Assembly (NCBI GenBank): GCA_029225225.1
Contig: JAQXWB010000096.1
Coordinates: 1-40,801 of the forward strand
Length of the DNA: 40,801 nt
Source: Bacillota bacterium
Lineage (GTDB): Bacteria; Bacillota; Clostridia; Oscillospirales; Oscillospiraceae
Direction: 5' to 3'
The first letter of the stretch is position 1. Every line of letters begins with the position of its first letter. The notes under the pieces are model-generated. The model worked only from the letters and a program-made list of their open reading frames with translations, did not search any database and was not told the DNA's origin. The translations under genes and the position numbers were made by a program. Of the stretch, positions 24,724 to 33,509 are shown piece by piece.

Positions 24724-25211
24724 TGCTTTTTCCCTTCCCTCTCCGCTTTCCGCGCGCAGTGCTTTGCAAACCGCAGCGGCACACCCATGCGCCGTGCAGC
24801 TTCCTCCTCCGTCATGCCGCTGTCTAAAAAACGCCTGCATACGCTCTGCATATTCTCACCAATCTCAAGGATATGCCCGTCGGGGTCATAAATTCTCACC
24901 GCGCGCTGTCCCCACGGGTGTTCCTTCACGCCGTGGACATAGGAGATATCCTGTGCTTTCAGCCGCGCGGCAAAGGCATCAAAATCGTCCTCCTCAAAAT
25001 ACAGCTCACTGACCCTTCCCTGCCACGCAAGCATATCGGGCGACGCCTCAATGAATTCCAGCCAGCTTTCCCGTGTCTGTAGGGAGACACCGCCCGTCAG
25101 CGTCACATTCGCGCCGAGATCAACGACCTTTCGAAGCCCCAGCACCTCCCGATAAAACGCGACAGAGCGTTCCATATCTGTCACCACCAACAAAGGGTTC
25201 ATGAATTTCAT
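24720..25211 (-). CDS. Glyoxalase/bleomycin-resistance (VOC) protein
   Basis: The 163-residue protein has the VOC pattern NPLLVVTDMERSVAFYREVLGLRKV at the start and a YDPDGHILEIGENM metal-ligand segment near residue 118, followed by a ~45-residue basic helical tail with EEEAARRMGVPLRFA. VOC proteins act as lyases, dioxygenases or drug-binding proteins. In an operon with an exporter, binding or modifying the same compound is plausible. It overlaps genes on both sides by 4 bases. Confidence 0.87.
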   Translation of the reverse strand: MKFMNPLLVVTDMERSVAFYREVLGLRKVVDLGANVTLTGGVSLQTRESWLEFIEASPDMLAWQGRVSELYFEEDDFDAFAARLKAQDISYVHGVKEHPWGQRAVRIYDPDGHILEIGENMQSVCRRFLDSGMTEEEAARRMGVPLRFAKHCARKAEREGKKQ

Positions 25212-25849
25212 TCGCTTTCTCCTTTCGTTTCCTCAAGGAATCCGCCGTCCTTGATCGGCCGCATATTGTAGTTGTCAATCTTCCCCGAGCGGAGCATCAT
25301 AAGCAGGCCGCCGAAGACCTGCCCTAACTTTTCCGCGATCTCCTCCTCGCTAAAGTCACAGACCTTCATGGCGCACAAGGCGCTCAGGCCAAAGGTATGC
25401 ACCCACATCTGCATGAACAGCGTTTTTGCATTCTCCTCCGTGAGCTGATAATCCCTGCGGATCAGACCAATGCTGACCTGTGACATCGTGCCCAGCTCCG
25501 AAAGATAGCTGTCAAAGCTCACGCCGTGCGGATGTTCCTGCATGAACAGCAGCTTAAACAGCTCCGGCTCGTGAATGGCGTAGGAGACCATCTGCATACC
25601 GATATGCTTAAACGCCGGCGTATAGCTCGCAAAATCCGCGAAGTAGCGCTCAAACTCCTGCAATGCAAGCTCCCGCGCCGCCCATTTGACCTCCTCCATG
25701 CTCTTGAACACAGTGAAAATCGGTCTTGCGGACGCGCCGAGCCTGCTGCCGAGGTTCCGCGCAGTCAGCGCCTCAACCCCCTGCTCCTTGACCAGCGTAA
25801 GCGCAGCCGAGGCGATTTCCTCTTTTGTAAATTTTGGTTTCGGCGGCAT
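25208..25849 (-). CDS. TetR-family repressor
   Basis: The 213-residue protein has an N-terminal helix-turn-helix (about 8-55, KEEIASAALTLVKEQGVEALTARNLGSRLGAS) and a WHG-type C-terminal domain (MQMWVHTFGLSALCAM). It is the first gene of the operon whose other members are a VOC protein, an ABC exporter and a membrane-flavodoxin protein, and overlaps the VOC gene by 4 bases. It very likely represses the operon and is released by the exported compound. Confidence 0.9.
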   Translation of the reverse strand: MPPKPKFTKEEIASAALTLVKEQGVEALTARNLGSRLGASARPIFTVFKSMEEVKWAARELALQEFERYFADFASYTPAFKHIGMQMVSYAIHEPELFKLLFMQEHPHGVSFDSYLSELGTMSQVSIGLIRRDYQLTEENAKTLFMQMWVHTFGLSALCAMKVCDFSEEEIAEKLGQVFGGLLMMLRSGKIDNYNMRPIKDGGFLEETKGESE

Positions 25850-25867
25850 TCATCTCATTCCTTTCAA

Positions 25868-25937
25868 TCAAAACTTTGTTTTATAACGCCGTTCTGAAAC
25901 TAAGTTTTAGTATAAAGCATGATTTCCCATCTGTCAA
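25868..25937 (-). promoter_or_regulatory. Promoter and candidate TetR operators
   Basis: On the - strand TTGACA (25937-25932) and TATACT (25914-25909) are 17 bases apart. Two similar palindromes lie downstream of the -10: AAACTTAGTTT (25907-25897) and AAAACAAAGTTTTG (about 25882-25868). Their shared AAACttnGTTT core suggests repressor sites. Confidence 0.75.
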
Positions 25938-25994
25938 TAGGCAGCAATAAAAAATGTCCCTGTGCCGCAAACCGCACAGGGACGAGCAAGCACA

Positions 25995-26155
25995 CTATTG
26001 TAGGGCGGGGACATGTCACCGCCGGAACAGGCGCTACCGACAGTGTACAAAGAAGAAAAATAGATTGCCACGTCGCTGCGCTCCTTGCAATGACATAATA
26101 GGCCACCCTGCTTGTCATTGCGAAACCAGTGCGCACACTGGTTGTGGCAATCTCA
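25995..26155 (-). repeat. Intergenic repeat cluster
   Basis: It holds a GTAGGGCGGGGACATGTCACCGCC palindrome split around 25995-26022 and two half elements of the CATTGCGAG family (GATTGCCACGTCGC...TGCAATGAC at 26063-26094 and GTCATTGCG...GGCAATCTC at 26113-26155). No gene is seen between 25938 and 26225. Confidence 0.65.
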
Positions 26156-26225
26156 TGCAGGCACTTGCTTTGATCACAGTATCGCCTTCGCAGGCAAAAC
26201 CGCTGATTCAGTAGAACAGTCCCAA

Positions 26226-27587
26226 TTATCGTTCCTTTAAGGGAACATAAGGTGTATCTTCCTTTACGCCGATATAAGACGGTCGGATGATCTTACCCGC
26301 GTTTTGAATCTCCTCAATACGGTGCGCGCTCCAGCCCGCAATACGCGAGACGGCGAAGATCGGCGTAAACAGCTCGCAGGGCAGACCGAGGAGCTGATAG
26401 ACCAGACCGGAATAAAAGTCCACATTCGGGCTGACGCCCTTGTACATCTTCCGCCGCTCCGCGATCACGACCGGCGCCATCCCCGCGACCGTCTCATACA
26501 GGGCGAATTCCTCCTCCCGCCCCTTCTCTGCGGCAAGCTCCTTCGCGCATTGGCGCAGGAGGTTCGCGCGAGGGTCTGAGACAGAGTAAATCGCGTGTCC
26601 CATACCATAGATCAATCCCGCATGGTCAAACGCCTGCTTGTCAAGCAACTGAACAAGATAGTCCTCCACCGCGCCCTTGTCGCTCGTGTTCACATGCTCC
26701 TTCATGTCCTCAAACATCCTGACTACCTTGATGTTCGCGCCGCCGTGACGCGGACCCTTGAGCGAGCCGAGTGCCGCCGCGATCGCGGAATAGGTGTCCG
26801 TGCCGGAGGAGGTGACAACATGCGTTGTGAAAGTCGAGTTGTTGCCGCCGCCGTGCTCGGCATGGAGCACCAGCGCAAGGTCGAGCACCTTCGCTTCCAA
26901 ATGCGTGAACTTCCCGTCCTTACGCAAAATGTGCAGCAGATTTTCCGCTGTGGACATTTCGCTGCCCGGATTGCGGATATACAGGCTCTTACCCAAATGA
27001 TAGTGGCAATACGCCTGATAGCCGTAGACCGCCAGCAGCGGGAACATGGCAATGAGCTGGAGGCACTGCCGCAGGACGTTTTCCACCGACACGTTGTCGG
27101 GATCATCGTCGTAGGAGTACAATGCAAGCACGCTCCGCGAGAGCATGTTCATTCCGTCCTTACTCGGCGCTTTGAGGATCATGTCCCGCGCAAAGGAGGG
27201 CGGCAGGCTGCGGTATTCGCCCAGCACCTCACGGAATTCCGCAAGCTCCTGCGCATTCGGAAGCTTGGAAAACAGCAGCAGATAAGTGATCTCCTCAAAC
27301 CCGAAGCGGTCATCGCGCAAAAAGCCCTCGCAAAGCTGCTCGATGTCGATGCCGCGATAATAGAGCTTGCCAGCGCAGGGACGGCGTGTGCCGTCGGGCA
27401 GCGTCTCCTTCGCGCGGATGGTAGAAATCTCCGTCAAGCCCGTGACAACACCGTTGCCGTTCACGTCGCGCAAGCCACGGTTGACCTTATGCTCCCCGTA
27501 CATCTCCGGCGTAATATGATTGCGCTCCGTGGAAAGTGCCGCAAGGTTACGGATATAGGGTGTAATTTCGGAATAAGATTTCGGCAT
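26226..27587 (-). CDS. Citrate synthase
   Basis: The 453-residue protein has the catalytic set H281 (GPRHGGANI), H331 (GMGHAIYSVSDPR) and D390 (SPNVDFYSG), plus HAEHGGGNNST at 242. It condenses oxaloacetate and acetyl-CoA to citrate. A methylcitrate activity cannot be excluded. AAAGGAG lies 7 bases before the ATG at 27587; upstream in-frame codons overlap the MarR gene and are not needed. It follows the MarR gene by 13 bases, so the two share a promoter, and in anaerobes this enzyme feeds 2-oxoglutarate and glutamate synthesis. Confidence 0.93.
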   Translation of the reverse strand: MPKSYSEITPYIRNLAALSTERNHITPEMYGEHKVNRGLRDVNGNGVVTGLTEISTIRAKETLPDGTRRPCAGKLYYRGIDIEQLCEGFLRDDRFGFEEITYLLLFSKLPNAQELAEFREVLGEYRSLPPSFARDMILKAPSKDGMNMLSRSVLALYSYDDDPDNVSVENVLRQCLQLIAMFPLLAVYGYQAYCHYHLGKSLYIRNPGSEMSTAENLLHILRKDGKFTHLEAKVLDLALVLHAEHGGGNNSTFTTHVVTSSGTDTYSAIAAALGSLKGPRHGGANIKVVRMFEDMKEHVNTSDKGAVEDYLVQLLDKQAFDHAGLIYGMGHAIYSVSDPRANLLRQCAKELAAEKGREEEFALYETVAGMAPVVIAERRKMYKGVSPNVDFYSGLVYQLLGLPCELFTPIFAVSRIAGWSAHRIEEIQNAGKIIRPSYIGVKEDTPYVPLKER

Positions 27588-27600
27588 GGCTCTGCTCCTT

Positions 27601-28038
27601 TCATCCATCGTGCGCGAGCTGTTGTGCAGCGATTCGCGCAAGCTTCTCATTCAAACGTAAAAACTCCCGCGTGTCCTCTTCGCCGAGTTCGCGAAAGCTC
27701 TCGGCGAAAAATGCGAGCAAATGCCGGTAGCGCTGCTCCAATGAAGCGCAACCCGCTTCCGTAATGACGACTGTTTTTTGGCGGTTATCCGCAGTGTCTC
27801 TGCTGCGGGCAATCAGCCCTTTGCGCTCCAATCCATTCAGAATGACCGCCATCCGTGCCGTGCTGACCATAAGCAAATCGCTCAGCTCCTTCGGGTGCGC
27901 CGCACCGCACCGTTTGAGGAACCGAAGAATATACCCCTCATTGTGCATCGTGCGGGCAACCTCGCGATCCAACTGCAAATGCATACGGCTGCCAAGCTGC
28001 TCGGCATATTGCTCCGCCATTTCAGAAAATTGATCCAT
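27601..28038 (-). CDS. MarR-family regulator
   Basis: The 145-residue protein has the winged-helix core: HPKELSDLLMVSTARMAVILNGLERKGLIARSRDTADNRQKTVVITEAG. It is transcribed ahead of citrate synthase and probably controls that operon. GGAAGTGGGAG lies just upstream of the start. Confidence 0.9.
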   Translation of the reverse strand: MDQFSEMAEQYAEQLGSRMHLQLDREVARTMHNEGYILRFLKRCGAAHPKELSDLLMVSTARMAVILNGLERKGLIARSRDTADNRQKTVVITEAGCASLEQRYRHLLAFFAESFRELGEEDTREFLRLNEKLARIAAQQLAHDG

Positions 28039-28093
28039 GCTCCCACTTCCTTATCGACATAACGCAGAATGCCGTTGCTGCGAGCGGCAATTT

Positions 28094-28157
28094 CCTAATA
28101 ATTATAGGTATTTCTGTTAATTGTTGGCATTATATCACCCTTCACGCTCCGCGTCAA
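28094..28157 (-). promoter_or_regulatory. Promoter and candidate operator of marR-citrate synthase
   Basis: On the - strand TTGACG (28157-28152) and TATAAT (28134-28129) are exactly 17 bases apart. A near-palindrome CCTATAATTATTAGG lies at 28108-28094, downstream of the start site, a likely MarR binding site. Confidence 0.8.
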
Positions 28158-28284
28158 GGCGTCTTTTGTTACAAGTTTTTGAATTTTTGCCTTGAAAATT
28201 CTATTTCCGCTTAAAATCGATTCGAATTTTGTCGGCAGTTTTGTCTCCATTTGCTGTACAACGCAGCACTGTGCAGATTTGGCA

Positions 28285-28313
28285 TTGCCAACAACGCTTT
28301 GATCTGGTATATT
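28285..28313 (+). promoter_or_regulatory. Promoter of recQ
   Basis: TTGCCA (28285-28290) and TATATT (28308-28313) with a 17-base spacer lie about 70 bases before the start codon. The region 28158-28284 is AT-rich and shows nothing else. Confidence 0.65.
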
Positions 28314-28380
28314 ATAGTTACAGGGATTGACAATACATGGCAGCATCCGAACAACGAAAACTTTTGCGACAGGAGCGTTC

Positions 28381-30186
28381 ATGATGGATCCAAAGCTTAT
28401 CGTATTGAAGGAATACTTCGGTCATTCCGCATTTCGCGCGGGACAGAGCGATATTGTAGACTGCCTTCTCTCCGGCAGGGATGCGCTTTGCGTCATGCCG
28501 ACGGGCGCGGGAAAATCCATCTGTTATCAGGTGCCGGCGCTGCTGTTCGACGGGATCACCATTGTTGTCTCTCCGCTGATCTCCCTGATGAAGGATCAAG
28601 TGACCTCTCTCGTGCAGGCGGGTATTCCGGCAGCATTTTTTAACAGCTCTTTGACGGCGGCGCAGTATGCAAAAGCGCTGCAAAATGCGGCAAACGGAAA
28701 ATACAAGCTGATCTATGTCGCACCTGAACGACTGCTGACGCCGGAATTTCTGTCATTATGTCGGGCGCGGCGGATCTCGATGGTCGCCGTCGATGAGGCG
28801 CACTGCGTGTCCCAATGGGGGCAGGACTTCCGACCGAGCTATTTAAAGATCAGCGAATTCATCACTTCCCTACCCGCTCGTCCCGTTGTCGGCGCGTTTA
28901 CCGCCACCGCGACGCAGGAGGTAAAGCAGGACATTTTGAAGCTGTTGGGCTTACAAGACCCGCTTTCCGTAACAACCGGCTTTGACCGTCCCAATCTGTT
29001 CTTCTCGGTTTTACAGCCAAGCTCCAAAGACGAAAAATTACTTGCGCTGCTTCATGAGCGTCGGGAGAAATCGGGCATCGTATACTGCGCTACCCGAAAC
29101 GCTGTAGAGGAGGTTTGCAATCTTCTGAACCGGAACGGCTTCTCCGCGACGAGATACCACGCCGGTTTATCCGACGCAGAACGAAAAGCCAATCAGGAGG
29201 ATTTCGTATTTGACCGTAAGACTGTCATGGTCGCGACCAACGCATTCGGCATGGGAATCGACAAATCCAATGTGGGGTATGTCATTCATTATAATATGCC
29301 GAAAAATATGGAGAGCTATTATCAGGAGGCAGGCAGAGCCGGGCGCGACGGCGAGGAAGCGGACTGTGTTCTGCTTTATGGTCCGAAGGATGTACGCACT
29401 AACCAATTCCTGATTGAAAACAGCGAGGCAAATCCGGAGCTGACACCGGAGGAACAGAGCATTCTCCGCGAAAAGGATCAGGAACGGCTGAAACAGATGA
29501 CCTATTACTGCAAAACGCAGGACTGCCTGCGCAGCTTCATTCTGAAATACTTTGGAGAGACGGCAGCAAATTATTGCGGCAAATGCTCCAATTGCCTTAC
29601 GCAGTACGAGACGGTCGATATTACGGAAGACGCGCAGAAGATTCTGTCGTGCATCCTCCGAACGGGACAGCGGTTCGGTAAAAAAATGATCTGCGACATC
29701 CTGCGCGGGAGCAAAAACGAGCGTCTGCTGCGTCTCGGGCTGGACAGTCAAACTACCTACGCTATCATGAAGGACTGCTCGGAAAAGCGGCTGCGGGGTA
29801 TCATTGATTTCTTAGAGCTGCAAGGCTATGCCGTGACAGAAGGCGCAGAATATCCGGTTATGAAAGCCACCGCAAAGAGTGCCGAGATTCTGCGCGGCAA
29901 CGTCAATCTGTGCATGAAGCTTCCGAAGCAGCAAAAGAAAGAAACCCACGCAGAGGAGTCTACCGTCGTGAATGCCGCCCTGTTTACCGCGCTCAAGCAG
30001 CTCCGAAACGAGCTTGCGTTCCGAGAGGGCGTTCCGGCATATATGATTTTCTCCAACGCAACACTCACCGATATGAGCAAAAAATGCCCCAAAACCGCCG
30101 AAGCACTGCTCAATGTTTCCGGCGTGGGCAAGGTAAAGCTCGCCAAATACGGAGACAAGTTCTTAGAAGTCCTCCGCAAATTCTGA
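28381..30186 (+). CDS. recQ: RecQ-family ATP-dependent DNA helicase
   Basis: The 601-residue protein has the helicase core with PTGAGKSICYQVPAL (motif I), VDEAHCVSQWGQDFRPSY (motif II and aromatic loop), TATAT (III) and FGMGIDKSNVGYVIHYNMP...QEAGRAGRDG (V/VI). A RecQ zinc-binding region follows (CLRSFILKYFGE, CGKCSNC), then an RQC winged helix and a C-terminal HRDC domain (about 530-600, ending VGKVKLAKYGDKFLEVL). It unwinds DNA 3'-5' in repair. AGGAG lies 5 and 8 bases before ATGs at 28381 and 28384; either may be used. Confidence 0.94.
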   Translation: MMDPKLIVLKEYFGHSAFRAGQSDIVDCLLSGRDALCVMPTGAGKSICYQVPALLFDGITIVVSPLISLMKDQVTSLVQAGIPAAFFNSSLTAAQYAKALQNAANGKYKLIYVAPERLLTPEFLSLCRARRISMVAVDEAHCVSQWGQDFRPSYLKISEFITSLPARPVVGAFTATATQEVKQDILKLLGLQDPLSVTTGFDRPNLFFSVLQPSSKDEKLLALLHERREKSGIVYCATRNAVEEVCNLLNRNGFSATRYHAGLSDAERKANQEDFVFDRKTVMVATNAFGMGIDKSNVGYVIHYNMPKNMESYYQEAGRAGRDGEEADCVLLYGPKDVRTNQFLIENSEANPELTPEEQSILREKDQERLKQMTYYCKTQDCLRSFILKYFGETAANYCGKCSNCLTQYETVDITEDAQKILSCILRTGQRFGKKMICDILRGSKNERLLRLGLDSQTTYAIMKDCSEKRLRGIIDFLELQGYAVTEGAEYPVMKATAKSAEILRGNVNLCMKLPKQQKKETHAEESTVVNAALFTALKQLRNELAFREGVPAYMIFSNATLTDMSKKCPKTAEALLNVSGVGKVKLAKYGDKFLEVLRKF

Positions 30187-30198
30187 TCTGCACAACCC

Positions 30199-30230
30199 CT
30201 GTAGGGCGGAGACATGTCCCCGCCCTGCAG
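30199..30230 (+). repeat. Short GTAGGGCGG palindrome after recQ
   Basis: CTGTAGGGCGG-AGACATGT-CCCCGCCCTGCAG forms a near-perfect inverted repeat, the same type as the fragments at 4081, 21935 and 25995. Confidence 0.65.
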
Positions 30231-30238
30231 ATAAAATA

Positions 30239-30295
30239 CCCCGCCGAATACCGCTTTGCATCAGGCAAAGAAGGATTCAGCGGGGTTGTTTATTT
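30239..30295 (+). terminator. Terminator of recQ
   Basis: CCCCGCCGAAT pairs with ATTCAGCGGGG (30239-30249/30275-30285), with an inner CTTTGC/GCAAAG hairpin, followed by TTGTTTATTT. Confidence 0.75.
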
Positions 30296-30323
30296 GCTGT
30301 TATGTTTCAATGTTCGCGCGATC

Positions 30324-31205
30324 TTATCCGCGTTTTTCCTTCACCGCGATCCAGATCTCGCAGGTGTAATTCGGGTCTTGTACCTCTGCCGAGGGGTAGA
30401 CCTCCAGCTCGATCCCGCTGCCGTATTCATAGGTGCTGCTCTGCGGGAAGAATTCGGTACAGATCCGCTTGTAGGTTTCCTTGAACGCATCGGGCATTTT
30501 CCCTTTACACTCAAACACGGCGTAGGTGTGTGCCGGGATATCCACAAGGTCAAAGCCCTCCTCCGTCACAGGCGCACCGTTATACTCCGCCCCGATGCCA
30601 TAGGGGAAGCCGGAATCCTCCAGCTCACCGGAGAAGCAGATGCCGAGAATCCCGTGAAATCCCTCAAAGCTTGCATACTTGCAAAGCTTCTCCATCGTGC
30701 CGTCTCGGCTGCACACATTCCAAAACGCCGAAATGTCCGCCGTTGCCGTGTCGCCTTGGGGTTTGTTGACCTGCTTTTTCCTGCAAATGACCTTGAATGC
30801 GTCTCTTTTTTCGATTCTGTAATTCATCAGGTTACCTCCGTCTAAAATCAGCTTTACGGAAAGACGGGTAAAGGACTTGATGCTTCCCCCGCGCCGTGCC
30901 TCCGTCGGCGTAATGCCGTGGAAGCGGGTAAAGGCGCGGGTGAAGCTCTCCGGCGTATCGTAGCCGTAGCGCAGCGCAATGTCGATGATCTTGTCTTCCG
31001 TCCGATGCAGCTCGTCAGCCGCAAGGGACAGGCGGCGCATACGAATGTAATCACCCAGCGTATAACCGACGAGCATACTGAACATCCGCTGAAAATGAAA
31101 CACCGACGAGGCGGCCTCCCTCGCCACGGCTTCATAATCAATCTCGTCCGTCAGATGCGCCTCGGTGTAATCAATCGCACGCTGTATTCCGCTGATCCAG
31201 TCCAT
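30324..31205 (-). CDS. AraC-family regulator with GyrI-like domain
   Basis: The 293-residue protein has two AraC helix-turn-helix units in residues 1-105 (AVAREAASSVFHFQRMFSML, IIDIALRYGYDTPESFTRAFTRFHGITPTEARR) and a GyrI-like effector domain (about 125-290, ending CEIWIAVKEK). It is similar in design to the regulator at 19250 but not a close copy. It stands alone between convergent recQ and the next - strand genes. Confidence 0.9.
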   Translation of the reverse strand: MDWISGIQRAIDYTEAHLTDEIDYEAVAREAASSVFHFQRMFSMLVGYTLGDYIRMRRLSLAADELHRTEDKIIDIALRYGYDTPESFTRAFTRFHGITPTEARRGGSIKSFTRLSVKLILDGGNLMNYRIEKRDAFKVICRKKQVNKPQGDTATADISAFWNVCSRDGTMEKLCKYASFEGFHGILGICFSGELEDSGFPYGIGAEYNGAPVTEEGFDLVDIPAHTYAVFECKGKMPDAFKETYKRICTEFFPQSSTYEYGSGIELEVYPSAEVQDPNYTCEIWIAVKEKRG

Positions 31206-31231
31206 AGGTTTCTCCCCTTCCGTATGGCTGT

Positions 31232-31240
31232 ATTATAGCA
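31232..31240 (-). promoter_or_regulatory. Extended -10 promoter of the AraC-type gene
   Basis: On the - strand TTGCTATAAT gives a TGn-TATAAT extended -10 box. No good -35 is present, which is common for this class. Confidence 0.55.
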
Positions 31241-31265
31241 AAGGTAGGCTGTGTTATCTTGACTT

Positions 31266-31804
31266 TCAGTGCGAAGCGATGTCAAAAAGAACGCCTTTGT
31301 ACTCCGCATCGAACGTTTTTCGGCAAATTGCGCAGGTCAATTCCTCCGCTGCCGCAAGAAGCGCAACCGCACTTACAGCATAGCATAGCGCGTCGAAAAA
31401 GCCGAAACGATAGAAGCACGGCAAGAGGAAAACAGCCGCACCGGTGATTTTATTCAGCAGCGTATGGGGAAGACATAGCTTGCCGAATCGAGCAAAGCCA
31501 ACCACCCCAGCAGTGATTTTGATCGCAACGATCGCTCCCGCTGCCCACCATACAAAGGCAGGTAACATTCTCCAAAGCTGCATCAATGCCGCAGCACAGA
31601 ACAGCAAATCGGCGACGCTGTCCAGCCTTGCGCCAAAGTCTCCCGTAGAACCGCATTTGCGTGCGACCGCGCCGTCAATCATATTGGAAAGCCCACCGAC
31701 CGCGTAAAACACGAAAAACGGAACAGACAGCGGAATCGTAAAGAGCATTGCGATTGCCGAAATGATGCGCAAAGCGTGGTAATGAGATTGGCAATATGCT
31801 TCAT
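31266..31804 (-). pseudogene. CDP-alcohol phosphatidyltransferase, frameshifted near its N-terminus
   Basis: The ATG at 31804 overlaps the stop of the upstream hydrolase gene (ATGA) and reads MKHIANLITTL. The family-typical continuation RIISAIAMLFTIPLSVPF and the catalytic DG..AR...G..D pattern (MIDGAVARKCGSTGDFGARLDSVAD) are in another frame. The break lies at about 31767-31772, where CTTTGCGC needs one more base or two fewer. Several membrane helices follow. These enzymes make phospholipid head groups in the membrane. It may be a real pseudogene or a base-calling error. Confidence 0.8.
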
Positions 31805-32502
31805 ACAAGCCCTTCCCTCTCGACAAATGCCCGCAAAACGGCAAGCTGCTTTTCGGTATGAAACCAATGCTCGCCGTCCTCGTATATTTGCACGGAACAG
31901 CCGAAACGTTCTGCAAACGCGGTCACCGTTGCGCGGTCGGTCATCTCGTCCTTTCCGGCGTAGAGGATCGCCGTCGGGCTGTCCCATTTTTGGATCGGAT
32001 GCTGTTTTGCGTAAGTATAATACGCCCACGAAAGCGTTTCGCCGAAGGGTGTTGGAATTTCTTGTTCCGCTTGCAGCCGTTCCATGCTTACAGATGCCCA
32101 GCCCATCATCCGTTCGATCAGCGCGACCATATCCAAAATCGGCGAGACAAACAGACAGCGTTCAAACCGCTCGTCCGGAAACGCCAGCAAAGAAAAATAA
32201 GCGCCGATGCTGTTCGCGTACAGTGACACACCCTTCCATCGCTGCTTGAGCTCCGCCAATACACCTTGCAGTTCGGGAACCACCACCCACGGAAGCAGTT
32301 GTTCCGCGCTGCCCTTCCGCGCGCCATGCTCCGGCAGATCAACCCCGAGAACCTGATATCCCTTTGGACAAAGCAGCTCCGCGAGGCCGCAAGCCTCCTC
32401 CTTATTGCCGCACTTCCCATGCACAAAGAGCCAAACCTTTTCCGCGCGTTCTCCGTAAAGTACCGCCGGAATGCCGCGTATATCAAAATATTCAGAAACC
32501 AT
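31801..32502 (-). CDS. Alpha/beta hydrolase
   Basis: The 233-residue protein has the fold's oxyanion region VWLFVHGKCGNKEEA, the nucleophile elbow LYANSIGAYFS (Ser in a NSIG variant of GxSxG), an acidic residue in LYAGKDEMTD and a terminal His in GEHWFHTEKQ. It likely acts as an esterase or peptidase-like enzyme in the cytosol. It overlaps the frameshifted phosphatidyltransferase by 4 bases. Confidence 0.87.
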   Translation of the reverse strand: MVSEYFDIRGIPAVLYGERAEKVWLFVHGKCGNKEEACGLAELLCPKGYQVLGVDLPEHGARKGSAEQLLPWVVVPELQGVLAELKQRWKGVSLYANSIGAYFSLLAFPDERFERCLFVSPILDMVALIERMMGWASVSMERLQAEQEIPTPFGETLSWAYYTYAKQHPIQKWDSPTAILYAGKDEMTDRATVTAFAERFGCSVQIYEDGEHWFHTEKQLAVLRAFVEREGLV

Positions 32503-32582
32503 AAGTCTCCTCTCTTACGACCATTCACATTCTTCTGTTCTTCACAAGCGCCATGCAAGGGCTTTCATTTTCCCTGTTCGCC

Positions 32583-32611
32583 TTGCCTTTCGACACTTTT
32601 TCCGATATACT
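32583..32611 (+). promoter_or_regulatory. Promoter of the exonuclease gene
   Basis: TTGCCT (32583-32588) and TATACT (32606-32611), 17 bases apart, lie 30 bases before the start codon. Confidence 0.7.
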
Positions 32612-32641
32612 ATTCTCAAGATCACCAAAGGAGAGAGAAAC

Positions 32642-33193
32642 ATGGAAAAATTCGCCGTGATTGACACGGAGACCAACTGGGTAGATCAGGTCATGTCCAT
32701 CGGCACCGTGATTGCGGAGGCAGATACCTTTCAGCCGCTTGCATTCAAATATCATGTCCTTCCCATCGAGTGTGCGTCGGGCGGTATGTATTCCGACGCT
32801 CTGTTCTTGGATACGCCGGTGAATCCGATCCTCTGTACCAAAGAGAACGCGATGCAGGATCTGCTCTCGTGCTTCTCCGAGTATGGGGTCAACGCTGTGT
32901 TTGCCTACAACGCCGGCTTCGACCGTAATCACCTGCCGGAGCTGTCGCGGCTGCAATGGTATGACATTATGCGTTTGGCAGCCTACCGCCAGCACAATCC
33001 CAAGATTACGCGAAATGCCGACTGCTGCACCACCGGTCGTCTGAAACGCGGCTATGGTGTCGAGCCCATGCTCCGCCTGCTCTCCGGGAATCATTCTTAT
33101 TGCGAAACACATAATGCGCTCTTCGACGCGATGGATGAATTGGAGATCATGCGTCTCTTGGCGCATCGGTTGGAGGATTATATTCTTCTATAG
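32642..33193 (+). CDS. DEDDh-type 3'-5' exonuclease-like protein
   Basis: The 183-residue protein starts with VIDTETNW (D8, E10 metal ligands), then has FAYNAGFDRNHL and a C-terminal HNALFDAMDELEIM, giving the Asp-Glu-Asp-His-Asp set of the DnaQ/RNase T family. AAAGGAG lies 9 bases before the ATG. Cysteine-rich middle (DCCTTGRLKRG) is less typical. It may trim DNA or RNA; no partner is evident. Confidence 0.85.
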   Translation: MEKFAVIDTETNWVDQVMSIGTVIAEADTFQPLAFKYHVLPIECASGGMYSDALFLDTPVNPILCTKENAMQDLLSCFSEYGVNAVFAYNAGFDRNHLPELSRLQWYDIMRLAAYRQHNPKITRNADCCTTGRLKRGYGVEPMLRLLSGNHSYCETHNALFDAMDELEIMRLLAHRLEDYILL

Positions 33194-33200
33194 AAATGCT

Positions 33201-33509
33201 TCAATCCTCGTCCTGCACTTCAAGATAGAAGCTGACCGGTCGAAAGCCGTCGTTACAGCTTATCATGGCGGAGTTTGGATTCTTCATCCAGCCATCATAG
33301 AAATTGCCGCCGCCTTGCGCCAGTGTCTTTACAAAGGCAGACATGCTTTCCCACGCACTGTCACACAGTCCCTCCGGCTTTTGCCCATCTTTGGCGATCC
33401 AAGCCTGTCCCTCTTGCACATCGCAGGCGTGCTCCAAAGGATTTTCATATTGCTCCATCAGGTCGGGATAGCAGGCTTTCCGCATGGCGGTTATTTTGAC
33501 TTTCTTCAT
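33201..33509 (-). CDS. TIGR04076-family protein
   Basis: The 102-residue protein reads MKKVKITAMRKACYPDLMEQY at the start, with CDVQEGQAW and CDSAWESM, the conserved pattern of the TIGR04076 family of unknown function. The start at 33509 overlaps the stop of the deformylase-like gene by 4 bases, so the two are coupled. It is convergent with the exonuclease gene. Confidence 0.82.
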   Translation of the reverse strand: MKKVKITAMRKACYPDLMEQYENPLEHACDVQEGQAWIAKDGQKPEGLCDSAWESMSAFVKTLAQGGGNFYDGWMKNPNSAMISCNDGFRPVSFYLEVQDED

